A DNA stretch of 10,018 bases from Auxenochlorella pyrenoidosa. Taxonomy: Eukaryota > Chlorophyta > Trebouxiophyceae > Chlorellales > Chlorellaceae. The DNA is taken from assembly GCA_001430745.1 (NCBI GenBank), contig KQ481995.1, positions 202,881-212,898 of the forward strand, read 5' to 3'. Below are positions 1-6,655 of this stretch, piece by piece. Every line of letters starts with the position of its first letter. The first letter of the stretch is position 1. The notes below the pieces were generated by a model. It saw nothing but the letters and a program-made list of their open reading frames with translations, was not told where the DNA came from and did no database searches. The position numbers were made by a program, and so were the translations under genes.

Positions 1-197
1 GCTGCCAGATCATCAGGGAAGCCGCCCTCTGATCAGCGAGTGTTGCAACCTAGAGCTGCCCTTCCTTCCTGGCAGGCAGGAAATCGAAAAAAAAACGATT
101 TTACAAGATTTTACAAATCTTGATTTGTTTGCGCCCGGCTGCACAAGGCAGCCGCCTCACCCGCAAGCATGGCCCCCCTCACCAATGGGCCCTGCAG
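1..197 (+). other. Intron (3' part) of the Kazal inhibitor gene
   Basis: The sequence ends in CCCTGCAG directly before the first recognisable Kazal codon (GTG at 198, phase 0), so it is best read as the 3' part of an intron. It has an A-rich stretch (a run of nine A flanked by ATCG and CGAT near 85-101) followed by ATTTTACA twice. No coding sequence is seen here. The upstream exon lies outside the window. Confidence 0.6.
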
Positions 198-1233
198 GTG
201 GCCAAGCTTGCAAAGCGGTGGGACTGCGGCGCCCGGCGGGACTGCCCCAAGGACTGCCTGGCCGCCGCCCGCCCGCTGCCTGCCTGCCCCAGCACCGGCA
301 CAGGAGTGTGCTGCAAGGACGGCAGGCTGTACCCTAACGACTGCTTGGCAAAGGTGAGGGGAAAAGTTTTTGTTATACACTGCGTCGCCGCCACACGAGA
401 GGCAGCGTATCGCGGGAGCATGCGCAGCCGGGCTGCTGCCATGAAGCGGCGCGCTCCAGGTCAAACCAAGAGCTTGCCTGTCATGTAGTCAGAAGCTGGG
501 TGCTGGGAGATAGCCGACGGTTGACTTTAGTAAGTTTGTATAGATTCTAGGGAGCCAGCAAGCCAGTGGGAAATGTCTAAATGATCAGAGGATATCCTGT
601 CACGAATGGCTGGCGCGCCCCTTCCCTGACGCTGCAGAAGGCCAAGACCACAAAGCGCTTTGACTGCGGGACCCGCCTGGACTGCAAAGGTGGGCGCCAC
701 TGCTGGCCAGCTTCCTCAACCCACGCCCATGGGCGTACTCTTTCTTTCTTTCTTTGGGCGCCGCCGCCGGGGAAGCCGCAGTGGTGGCCCCAGCATGAAG
801 AAGGGGGATAAATTAGATGCCCGGCGACAGCCTGGGGGACAGGGACCGAAAGCAGCGCCCTGCAGGAGCCCGAGGGATGAGAAGAGCCGTGGTTGCATGG
901 CTGAGGAGACGATACCTGCTCTGATCATGCGCAGCAGGGGCCGGTGCCCTTGGCAGGAGCGCCCGCCCTCCCTCCTCCTGCCAGAGCCGCTGCCCCCAAC
1001 GTGCTGGCACCCGCCCTGCCACTACCCGCCCTGCAGGGGACTGCGCGGTGGCTGCCGCCCCGGGCAAGCACTGCGGGTGCCGGCCCGATTTTGCGCCCGT
1101 CTGCGCCAAGAGCGGCGCTGTGTACACCAACGACTGCCTGCTCAAGTGTGCCAAGGCTGTCAAGCGGCAGGCGTGCGGCAAGTGGGGCGGGCAGTGCGCC
1201 CAGAAGTGCCGGGCCCTCAAGGGCAAGCCCTGA
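198..1233 (+). CDS. Kazal-type serine protease inhibitor, 3' part (partial gene, 3 exons visible)
   Basis: Exons 198-353, 638-689 and 1037-1233 join in frame (phases 0, then 1) into 134 residues ending at TGA 1231-1233. Acceptors are CTGCAG; donors are GTGAGG and GTGGGC. The product has two cysteine-rich repeats about 54 residues apart. The second (about residues 62-116) has a classical Kazal signature: CGCRPDFAPVC, then VYTNDCLLKC and a final Cys. The first (about 10-62) has ACPSTGTGVCC and LYPNDCLAK. Kazal domains insert a rigid loop into the active site of serine proteases and are usually secreted; no signal peptide can be seen because the 5' end lies left of the window. The basic, Cys-containing tail ends in KGKP. 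Repeat 1 lacks the Cys equivalent to C107 and has an extra Cys (C39). The intron between repeats falls just after LAK, and the visible 5' exon edge falls at the equivalent place, suggesting further upstream repeats. The family call is firm; target protease and repeat number are unknown. Confidence 0.82.
739..755. repeat. (CTTT)n microsatellite in a Kazal intron
   Basis: About four CTTT units lie in the intron 690-1036. The pyrimidine run is far from the acceptor at 1036, so it is unlikely to be the functional polypyrimidine tract. Confidence 0.7.
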
Positions 1234-1704
1234 ACCGGCCGATGCGCCCGCTGCACACCATGCCCTGCCGCCTCCTGCAATTACTTCAGCTTTGAGCGTG
1301 CCCACTGCAAGCGTGCCGTGCTTGAAGGTTTTGGTGACCCTGTGGCTCCGCCCTGGGGCGCAGTCTTCATTCCTGCTTCTGAGCCGCCTCATCCTGTCTG
1401 TCCCAATGGCACACTGTGGCCGAATCGTTGAGCGTCCGCCCCGTTTGTGCCCTGCTCCTTGCATACTTTGTGTCTATATGGTTTCATGCACGCCACGCAC
1501 TTGCCCAAGCCCTCTCTCTTCCTATCCCTGCACTGCGCCACTCTGATACAGCACTGACCTCTCTTTCAAAGCACAAGAATTCGCTACAACTGGCCATTCA
1601 GCCAAGCCAAGCCCTCGATTTTGTTGACCTGCTTAATTTCCACTCAAATTGAAGGCAAGCTAACCAGGGCAGCATAGGCGCAGCATTTGCTGGGGTGACA
1701 CCGC
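1234..1704. other. Convergent intergenic region / 3'UTRs
   Basis: This stretch lies between the stop of the plus-strand Kazal gene and the stop of the minus-strand DNA glycosylase gene. It is less GC-rich than the flanking exons and holds only short ORFs with no recognisable domain. It probably contains both 3'UTRs. I did not find the TGTAA polyadenylation signal typical of chlorophytes on either strand, so transcript ends cannot be placed. Confidence 0.5.
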
Positions 1705-3747
1705 TCACAAGCTGCCCTTGTCAAGCCCAGCAGTGCCGCCGCTGCCGCTGCGCGCAACGCCGTCCGCGCCACCTTGCTTGCTGCCACCGATGCAAGCAGC
1801 GGCGCCGCTGCAGCGCGCCTCGCAGCGCCGCGGCCAGGGCTCTCGCGCCAGCCGCTCCGCCAGGGCCTGCCAGGGGGCGTAGCGTGCCTGTCGTGTCATG
1901 GGCGCTGCCCCGCTAGTGCTTGACATCACCCAGACCTGCACAGGAGGGGTGGGGGAGAAGCAGGTGCACAGGATAGGTGGGGAGGGGCGGCTGCACAGCG
2001 TAGGCTGGAGGGAGGTGCGAGCGCAGCTTGAGAGGGACACGGGCGGGTGTACAGCTTAGGAGGGAAAGAGGCAGCTGCGCAGAACAGGTGGGGGAGCCGA
2101 GCGGAACGGCGCACGGGCCGAGCAGAGCGGCGCAGGTATGAGTTACAGCATTAGCAGCACAGTACAGTGTCAGCAGCTGGCAGCACCCACCTCTGTGCTC
2201 AGCGGCAGCGGCCAGCCCTCGGGCAGAACCCACTGCCGCCCCGTGGCGACGCTGCTCGGCCGGCGGGCCTGCAGAGTGGGCAGCCGCGCTCGCTGGTCGC
2301 CGCTGCTGCCGCTGCCGGCGCAGGGAGCATCTGACCCCTCTGCTCGTTCACCTCCTCCTGCCGCTGCCGCCGCTGCCTTTTGGCTGCCCCCGCGCCTGCC
2401 GCTGCCCGTTTTTGCCGCCGGGAACAGCTCCACAAACTGCCGCTTGCCCGAAAAGGCGACCACAAGGGGCGCCCCGCAGGCGCTGCATGTGCAGCCAGGC
2501 ACGGCCGCGCTGGCGCGCACCGCCTGCGCCGCCAGGCGTGCGAAAAAGGCGGGCCGCCAGGCGTCAAAGTGCGCCGAGGTGAACTGGGAGCTGTCGGTGC
2601 CTGGCGTGCCGCTGCCCACATCGGTGAACCCCACGCCTGCTGGGGGGCGGGGGTGGGGGGTGGGGGGTGGGGGTTGGGCGCCGAAAACAGGGAGATGCAG
2701 CAACCATGCAGCAGCAGTTGAACAGCTTGGCTGCCCGCGGTTGCATGCGCCCGTTATGTGCGCATTCCTGCCAGACTGGAACATCTGGACCATCCCGGGC
2801 GGCTCACCACTTGAATGCCCCCGCGCTGCGCCGCAAGACGCGGCAGGCACCCAGGCCGCCAGGCGAGGCAAGCCAAGCAGGGCTGCGCCCCACCCCGCCA
2901 CCCGCTCCTCGCCCTGCCTCCCTTTCAGCCCCCGTCGCTGTTCTCACCTGCAGCACGGGCGCCCTTCTATCCATCTCTTCTTTTTCATTACACCCCTCCT
3001 GGAACCGGCCCCCCACCTGCGACAGCCGGCATCTTGCCGTCGTCCTCTGCCCCACGGATGGCTGCTGCAGGGGCCAGGCCCGTGTCTCGCAGGATGCGCC
3101 ACATCCAGTTGCTCGGGTTGCTGCAGGCAGGCAGTGGGGCGGGGGTAGCGTGCGCAAGGGGCGGCGCACCCGGCGGCTGCACGCCGCCAGCCCAGGCATG
3201 CAGGCGCCGACAGGCAATCGGACGCAGCATGCCAAGTGCACCGTCGCCAGGACAGAAGCCTCGCCCCACAACCCGCATGACGCCCCACCGGCGCTTACGC
3301 ATAGAAGTGGCCCTTCTCCCATGCCGCCTGGCTGGGGTTGTGCCCCACGATCACCAGGCGAAGCGGCGCATCGCCCATCTTTTCTGGGGCGAGGCCCACC
3401 GCCCGGCCAGCGCCAGCGGCGCTGTTGGCAGCAGAGGGGCTGGCCGCAGGCAGGCAGGCAGGCTTCTGCTCCTGTGCCGTCCCTGCATCAGCTGCCGCTG
3501 CGGCATTGCAACTGGCATGCTGCGAGCAATGGCTGGCAGGCGAGACGTCGCCGAGCGACGGCAGCTGGGCGGGCAGTGCCGCAGCTGCAGCCCTGATGCC
3601 ATCGAGGCGCCTGCGCTTCAGCGGCTGCTTGGCTGAGGCCTCGATGGCTGCTGCGGCGCCCGATGGCGCTCGGGAAGGGCCTTCTGCTGTGGTCGAAAGC
3701 GGGCTTTTGCAGCGAAAGGCCTGCAGGCGTGGAAGGAATGCATGCAT
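1705..3747 (-). CDS. TDG/Mug-family G:T/U mismatch-specific DNA glycosylase, complete, 4 exons
   Basis: Exons on the minus strand are 3747-3299, 3120-3017, 2636-2191 and 1935-1705 (stop TGA 1707-1705). They total 1230 nt, or 409 residues, with matching phases at all three introns. The enzyme family removes uracil or thymine mispaired with G, starting base excision repair in the nucleus. Residues 130-160 give RLVIVGHNPS, AAWEKGHFYA and NPSNWMWRIL, the first UDG-superfamily motif; N137 matches the Asn that places the attacking water in Mug and TDG. Residues 184-195 give AGVGFTDVGSGT; WRPAFFARLA and PLVVAFSGKRQF follow. The last exon opens with VWVMSSTSGAAPM (334-346), the DNA-intercalation motif, comparable to the MPSSSAR region of human TDG, then RYAPWQALAERL. 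The first 129 residues are low-complexity with a possible nuclear signal (KRRR, 44-47). A Gly/Ala/Ser-rich insert sits in exon 3. The start is the first in-frame ATG; a TTG lies three codons upstream. Nucleus versus organelle is not settled. Confidence 0.88.
2641..2680 (-). repeat. C-rich polypyrimidine tract (G-rich on plus strand) before the glycosylase exon 3 acceptor
   Basis: The plus strand shows several runs of five or six G separated by T or C. In transcript sense this is a nearly pure C tract ending at the CAG acceptor (2638-2637), so it likely serves as the polypyrimidine tract. The plus strand could form a G-quadruplex and the transcript an i-motif-like structure; folding is inferred only. 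Confidence 0.6.
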
Positions 3748-3855
3748 TGTTTTCAAATATTATTGAATTGATCGCTAGCTCTCTTGGCGGCGGCGCACTA
3801 GGCAGGAGAAAGTTTCCTGGAAACTTGCGCACCTCGAACATGCTTGACCGCGGTC
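3748..3855. promoter_or_regulatory. Upstream region of the glycosylase gene with a 17-bp palindrome
   Basis: This short spacer between the glycosylase start and repeat unit A must hold the glycosylase promoter and/or 5'UTR unless these extend into the repeat. It is AT-richer near 3750-3772. It contains a perfect inverted repeat with 8-bp arms and a single central base (AAGTTTCC-T-GGAAACTT, 3810-3826), which could bind a dimeric regulator. No TATA box or other known motif is clear. Confidence 0.35.
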
Positions 3856-3984
3856 GTATGTACCGACAATGAATCATATGTTTTTGTGCATATGTCCACT
3901 GGTTTGCTGTTGCCGTCGGGATGCAAACCCTAGCACGCCCGGCATCCGCACCTTCTCTCGCCGTCTGCTGGTGTCTCGAGGCTT

Positions 3985-4274
3985 GATCTCTCAAGCACAG
4001 CAGCTGCTCCGCTCCTGGTCTGATTGCGGCGTCTGTGGCGAAGGCAAGCCGCCTGCAACCTCCTCGGTGTGTCCAGGCTCACCTCCTGCACTGTTCTCCC
4101 GAAGCGCTGCCGGTGCTGCGGCGACCCTCCGTCGCCTCCAGCACCGGACAGGCCTGGGGAGAACATCAATGTACGAGCTGAGCCTGGATACAGTGAGGAG
4201 GGCGCAGGTGGGCCGCCTCCGCCCCAGACGCCACTGTCGGACCAGAAGCGGGCAGCTGCTGTGCTTGGGAGATC
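3985..4274. repeat. Long near-perfect inverted duplication (hairpin 1), arms about 145 bp, almost no spacer
   Basis: Reading 3985-4127 forward and 4274-4132 as reverse complement gives near-collinear sequences, about 75-80% identical by eye. Both start GATCTC(T/C)CAAGCACAGCAGCTGC, both contain GGCGTCTG and TCCAGGCTCA, and both end TTCTCCC...CCGGTGCTG. The centre is near 4130 with essentially no loop. The right arm is also collinear with copy B coding sequence around 5590-5725 (e.g. GCAGGTGGGCCGCCTCCGCCC versus GCAGGTGGGTTGTCTCCGCCC), while the left arm is an extra inverted copy absent from copy B. A transcript from either strand would fold into a long imperfect hairpin. Confidence 0.8.
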
Positions 4275-4483
4275 TCTAAAGGCAGCAGCAACAGGGTTGG
4301 GGCGCTTTTGAGCGCGCTGCCGCCGTGGGCGAGCGCGCTGCCACCGCCCTGTCAGCCGGTGGGGAGCGTGCTGCCACCACCCAGGCTGCAGGCGTGGAGC
4401 GCTCCGCCACCACCGGGCCACTGGGGGCGAGCGCGCCACCAACACCCTGTCTGCGGGGTTGGAGCGTGCAGCCGAGGGAGCAG
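4131..4483 (+). pseudogene. Frameshifted relic of the 11-residue-repeat exon in copy A
   Basis: This is the copy A counterpart of the copy B exon at 5548-5971. It can be followed through LGRSLKAAATGLG and then, in another frame, ERAAAVGERAATALSAGG and ERAATTQAAG, so the 11-residue spacing of the ER pair is still visible. Around 4296-4315, copy B reads CTGGGGGGCTCTTTGGAGCGC, while copy A is about two bases shorter (TTGGGGCGCTTTTGAGCGC), which shifts the frame and makes a TGA. A further shift is likely near 4195-4205. The start region of copy B is missing, replaced by the left arm of hairpin 1. The repeat register is lost after about 4410. It may be dead as a protein gene yet still transcribed. 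Confidence 0.5.
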
Positions 4484-4866
4484 GTGGGGCGTGGCAATTG
4501 AGGCCAATGTGCAGGGTCATGCATTGTGCGGCGAACGCTACAGCGCATGCTGCACAGCAGCAACGGCAGTGCAGATGGATGTGCTGCATCTCGATGGGCT
4601 GCGACACCTTGCGCAGGCGCACTTGGTATTAGGCAGCACCAACGGTAGCTCTGGACGGCCGCCATCCACCCTTTTAAACCCTGCCACTCCCCTGGTGCAC
4701 AGGCGCAGAGGAGTGAAAAGGACGTGTCTGGGCTGCGGCGCTGCTGGCGGCAGGAAAGGCTGCCTGCTGTTCCAACTACGACCCTCAGCCCAGAACGCCC
4801 GCTGCAGCTCGCACCAGCGCACCATTCTGCGACCCTTTTTCTTGGGCTTTTCCTCTTAGGGCCACC
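4484..4866. other. Conserved middle block of copy A, no confident gene
   Basis: This block follows the donor-like GCAG|GTGGGG and aligns well with 5972-6250 of copy B, especially 4523-4760. One shared frame gives DVLHLDGLRHLAQAHLV here and DVLQLGGLRHLAQVHLV in copy B, but the frames shift relative to each other on both sides. It may be intron, UTR or decayed exon. No domain is recognised. Confidence 0.35.
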
Positions 4867-5016
4867 CTGGGAAAGTCCGGTGGGCGCCCAGGTCGTACCG
4901 TGACAATCGGCTGGTGCCAAAGCCTCTACCATGCCTGCCGCCTGGCGGTAATGGTGGTGGCTTTGGCGCAAGCCGATGTGGCGGTACGACTCGGGCGCCC
5001 ACGGGGGCTTTCACGA
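4867..5016. repeat. Second inverted duplication (hairpin 2), arms about 70 bp
   Basis: The left arm from GAAAG (4871) through GTGGGCGCCC (4880-4889), GTCGTACCG, ATCGG and GCCAAAGCC pairs with the reverse complement of the right arm GGCTTTGGC, CCGAT, CGGTACGAC, GGGCGCCCAC (4993-5002) and CTTTC. Identity is about 80% over 60 bp by eye, centred near 4941 with only a few unpaired bases. Copy B has only the right-arm version (ATGGTGGCTTTGGCG near 6255 and GATGTGGTGGTACGACCCAC near 6310), so the left arm is an inverted addition specific to copy A. Confidence 0.78.
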
Positions 5017-5336
5017 GCCCTGAAAGAATGAGCCCAAGCGGAGGTATTGCTGGACAGTGTGTTGCCAAGTTGGCGGCAGCCTTGCTGGGAGGGGTGCGGG
5101 TTGAGGGTTGGACTTGGAACAATGGGCAAGCTGCCGGCCAGCAGCTGCAGCTGCAGCGTGCGTGCCTCGAAATGCCTCCTTTACCCCTTTTTGTGCTGAC
5201 AAGCGCGGCCACATGTGCTGCTCCCGCTCTTGCCGTGCAGTTCTTTCAAGCATCCAGCCAGCAGCGCGGCAATGCAGCAGGGCGCCAACTAGGCAGCGGG
5301 CCGGCAAGGAAAGGCCTCAACACATGATAAGTTTGT
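5017..5336. other. 3' part of repeat copy A, no confident gene
   Basis: This part aligns with about 6330-6650 of copy B (GGGAGGGGTG-GGGTTGAGGGTTG, CGGCCACATGTGCTGCTCCC, AAGCATCCAGCCAGCA). The GTGCAG at 5235-5240 (copy B: ATGCAG) could be an acceptor followed by a short shared ASSQQ-coding stretch, but frames and stops differ between copies. No product is assigned. Confidence 0.3.
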
Positions 5337-5410
5337 GTATGTACTGACAATGAATCATGATTGTTTGTGTGTACGCGCATTGCACTGGTTTGCTGCTTGC
5401 GTCGCTATGT

Positions 5411-5419
5411 AAACCCTAG
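5411..5419 (+). promoter_or_regulatory. Telo-box-like motif AAACCCTAG upstream of the copy B exon
   Basis: AAACCCTAG occurs once here, 129 bp before the ATG at 5548, and once at the same place in copy A (3925-3933). In plants AAACCCTA (telo-box) is a promoter element, and it matches one permuted TTTAGGG telomere unit. Conservation in both copies with a GCACGCC continuation makes it a candidate promoter element, but a single 9-mer is weak evidence. Confidence 0.25.
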
Positions 5420-5547
5420 CACGCCTGGCACACGGGTACCTGAGCTCTTCCTCTCCACTGCCCATTCTTGTTGCGAAAGTCTCTGGCAAGACCCTGATAG
5501 TCGACAAGACTCGCACTTTCCCTCGGAACCGGCGCGCTGCAAGCCGT

Positions 5548-5971
5548 ATGGCCGACGATGAGCCCGAGTTATTTGCCCTGCCGTCCATTGAGGAGGTTCA
5601 TGAACTAACTGTGCATGAAGACTCAGATAGGAGCAGGTGGGTTGTCTCCGCCCTTCGCGCCTCTGGCCAGGAGCTCACAGTCGCGGCTGCAGAGCTTGGG
5701 GGATGTCTGGAGCGCGCGGCCGGAGAGCTGGGGGGCTCTTTGGAGCGCGTGGCTGCCATCCAGGCAGCCGGGAGGGAGCGCGCAGCAGCTGTCCACGCAG
5801 CGGCAGCGGAACGCGTGGCGGCCACCCGCGCGGCTGCGGCAGAACGCGTGGCGGCCGTCCGCGTAGCGGCGGCAGAGCGCGTGGCGGCCGCCCACGTAGC
5901 GGCGGCGGAACGCGTAGCGGCTGCCAACATAGCGGCGGCGGAACGCGTTGCGGCAGGATACGTGCGGGCAG
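5548..5971 (+). CDS. Hypothetical protein with 11-residue helical repeats (first exon)
   Basis: ATG at 5548 opens an acidic leader (MADDEPELFALPSIEEVHEL) followed by WVVSALRASGQEL and at least eight 11-residue repeats. The Glu of each repeat is at 5710, 5743, 5776, 5809, 5842, 5875, 5908 and 5941. The last five have consensus AAAERVAAxxx and are clean 33-bp DNA repeats. Such hendecads favour one long amphipathic helix, as in group 3 LEA proteins, synuclein-type lipid binders or right-handed coiled coils. Which of these applies is not determined. I end the exon at GCAG|GTGGGG (5971), a donor-like site shared with copy A. If unspliced, the frame runs to a stop at 6175-6177 (209 residues) with a Cys-rich, non-repetitive tail. 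A downstream exon was not located. The opposite strand is also open here, a by-product of the repeats. I recognise no named family. Confidence 0.45.
5800..5964 (+). repeat. 33-bp tandem repeat, five copies
   Basis: Units start at 5800, 5833, 5866, 5899 and 5932. Each begins GC(G/T)GCGGC(A/G)GA(A/G)CGCGT and codes AAAERVAA plus three variable residues (TRA, VRV, AHV, ANI, GYV). Three more degenerate units precede them in frame from about 5700. Codon variation is mostly at third positions and in the last three codons. Confidence 0.85.
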
Positions 5972-6655
5972 GTGGGGCACCATGCCAGCTGAGGCCCATC
6001 GCATGGTGCAGTGCCATGCATTGTGCAGCGAATGCTACAGCGCATGCTGGGTGCTGCACAGCAGCGACGGCATGCAGATGTGCTGCAGCTCGGTGGGCTG
6101 CGACACCTCGCGCAGGTGCACTTGGTTCAGGGCAGCAGAAATGGCAGCTCTGGACGCGCCGCCATCCACCCTTTTGAACCCTGCCACTCCGCTGGTGCAC
6201 AGGCGCAGAGAAGCGGAAAGGACTCGTCTGGGCTGGGGCGCTGCTGGCGGCAGGCATGGTGGCTTTGGCGACAGGCGTGGTGTTTGTGGCGTTCGCGGCT
6301 GTGGCGGCTGATGTGGTGGTACGACCCACATTCCCACGGCGCATTCACTGGCGCTGGGAGAACAAGCCCAAAAAGAAGCATCGGGTAAAAGGTGTGCTGG
6401 CGGCAGCTGCAGGGAGGGGTGTGGGTTGAGGGTTGACCTTGGAACAAGAGGCAGCCGCCCGCCTGCCAGCCGCCGCAGCTGGCAGCGTGCGTGCCTCAAG
6501 ATGCTCTCCAACCTCCCTTTTTGCTGACACGCGCGGCCACATGTGCTGCTCCCACTCCCGCCATGCAGTTTGTCTGAAGCATCCAGCCAGCAATGTAGCA
6601 ACGTAGCGAGGGAGCGACAAGGCAAGTCTGGCAAAGAAACAAGCACAATCGTCAG
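5972..6655. other. Downstream half of copy B, no confident gene
   Basis: The sequence is collinear with copy A and contains no domain I recognise. Around 6250-6305 there is a local imperfect duplication (CAGGCATGGTGGCTTTGGCG then CAGGCGTGGTGTTTGTGGCG) that copy A lacks. It could hold an intron and 3' exon or UTR of the 11-residue-repeat gene, but I could not join any exon convincingly. Confidence 0.35.

Larger units (their letters stand above)
3856..5336 (+). repeat. Tandem repeat unit, copy A (rearranged)
   Basis: It starts at GTATGTACCGACAATGAATC, matching GTATGTACTGACAATGAATC at 5337. Shared blocks in the same order include AAACCCTAGCACGCC (3925/5411), the AGCAGGTGGGG donor-like site (4478/5967), GCATTGTGC-GCGAA (4523/6017), CCATCCACCCTTTT-AACCCTGCCACTCC (4661/6160), GGTGGCTTTGGCG (4955/6258), GTGCGTGCCTC (5157/6488) and CGGCCACATGTGCTGCTCCC (5206/6534). 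Similarity is patchy, highest in the middle block. Copy A differs from copy B in two inverted duplications (3985-4274 and 4867-5016) and in lacking the region that codes the N-terminus in copy B. I recognise no transposase, reverse transcriptase or terminal repeats, so it is either a segmental duplication or an unclassified element. Confidence 0.75.
5337..6655 (+). repeat. Tandem repeat unit, copy B (intact-looking)
   Basis: This is a direct repeat of the unit beginning at 3856, immediately adjacent to it with an offset of 1481 bp. It contains the open 11-residue-repeat exon and lacks both inverted duplications. The right boundary is soft: the last blocks I can align to copy A are AAGCATCCAGCCAGCA (near 6577) and GGCAAG...AA(A)CAAGCAC (near 6620-6650). 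Confidence 0.7.

Noticed and set aside
1416..1652. 78-residue plus-strand open frame after the Kazal stop
   Set aside because: It is short, has no domain and lies in the probable 3'UTR between two convergent genes.
2138..3148. 336-residue open frame on the plus strand
   Set aside because: It overlaps the exons and introns of the minus-strand DNA glycosylase, has no domain, and its composition is that of a GC-rich antisense shadow.
2667..3636. Two further long plus-strand open frames of about 270-310 residues
   Set aside because: They lie opposite glycosylase exons 1 and 2 and show no recognisable motif.
3806..3828. Heat-shock element around GAAAGTTTCCTGGAA
   Set aside because: The GAA and TTC blocks do not keep the five-base spacing, so only the palindrome is reported.
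3930..4622. Minus-strand 230-residue frame resembling the plus-strand frame over the same bases
   Set aside because: The likeness between the two proteins is caused by the inverted duplication itself. Neither has a domain, and the DNA palindrome explains both.
5800..5964. CRISPR array suggested by five regular repeats
   Set aside because: The repeats are directly adjacent with no unique spacers, and they code a regular peptide in a eukaryotic context.
5598..6344. 248-residue minus-strand frame with AATRSAAA repeats
   Set aside because: It is the antisense of the 33-bp repeat array, which is open in several frames. The plus-strand frame has an acidic, non-repetitive leader and better helical periodicity, so it was preferred, though without certainty.
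3856..6655. Transposon with coding capacity
   Set aside because: No transposase, integrase or reverse transcriptase motif is visible in any frame, and no terminal inverted repeats or target-site duplication can be seen.
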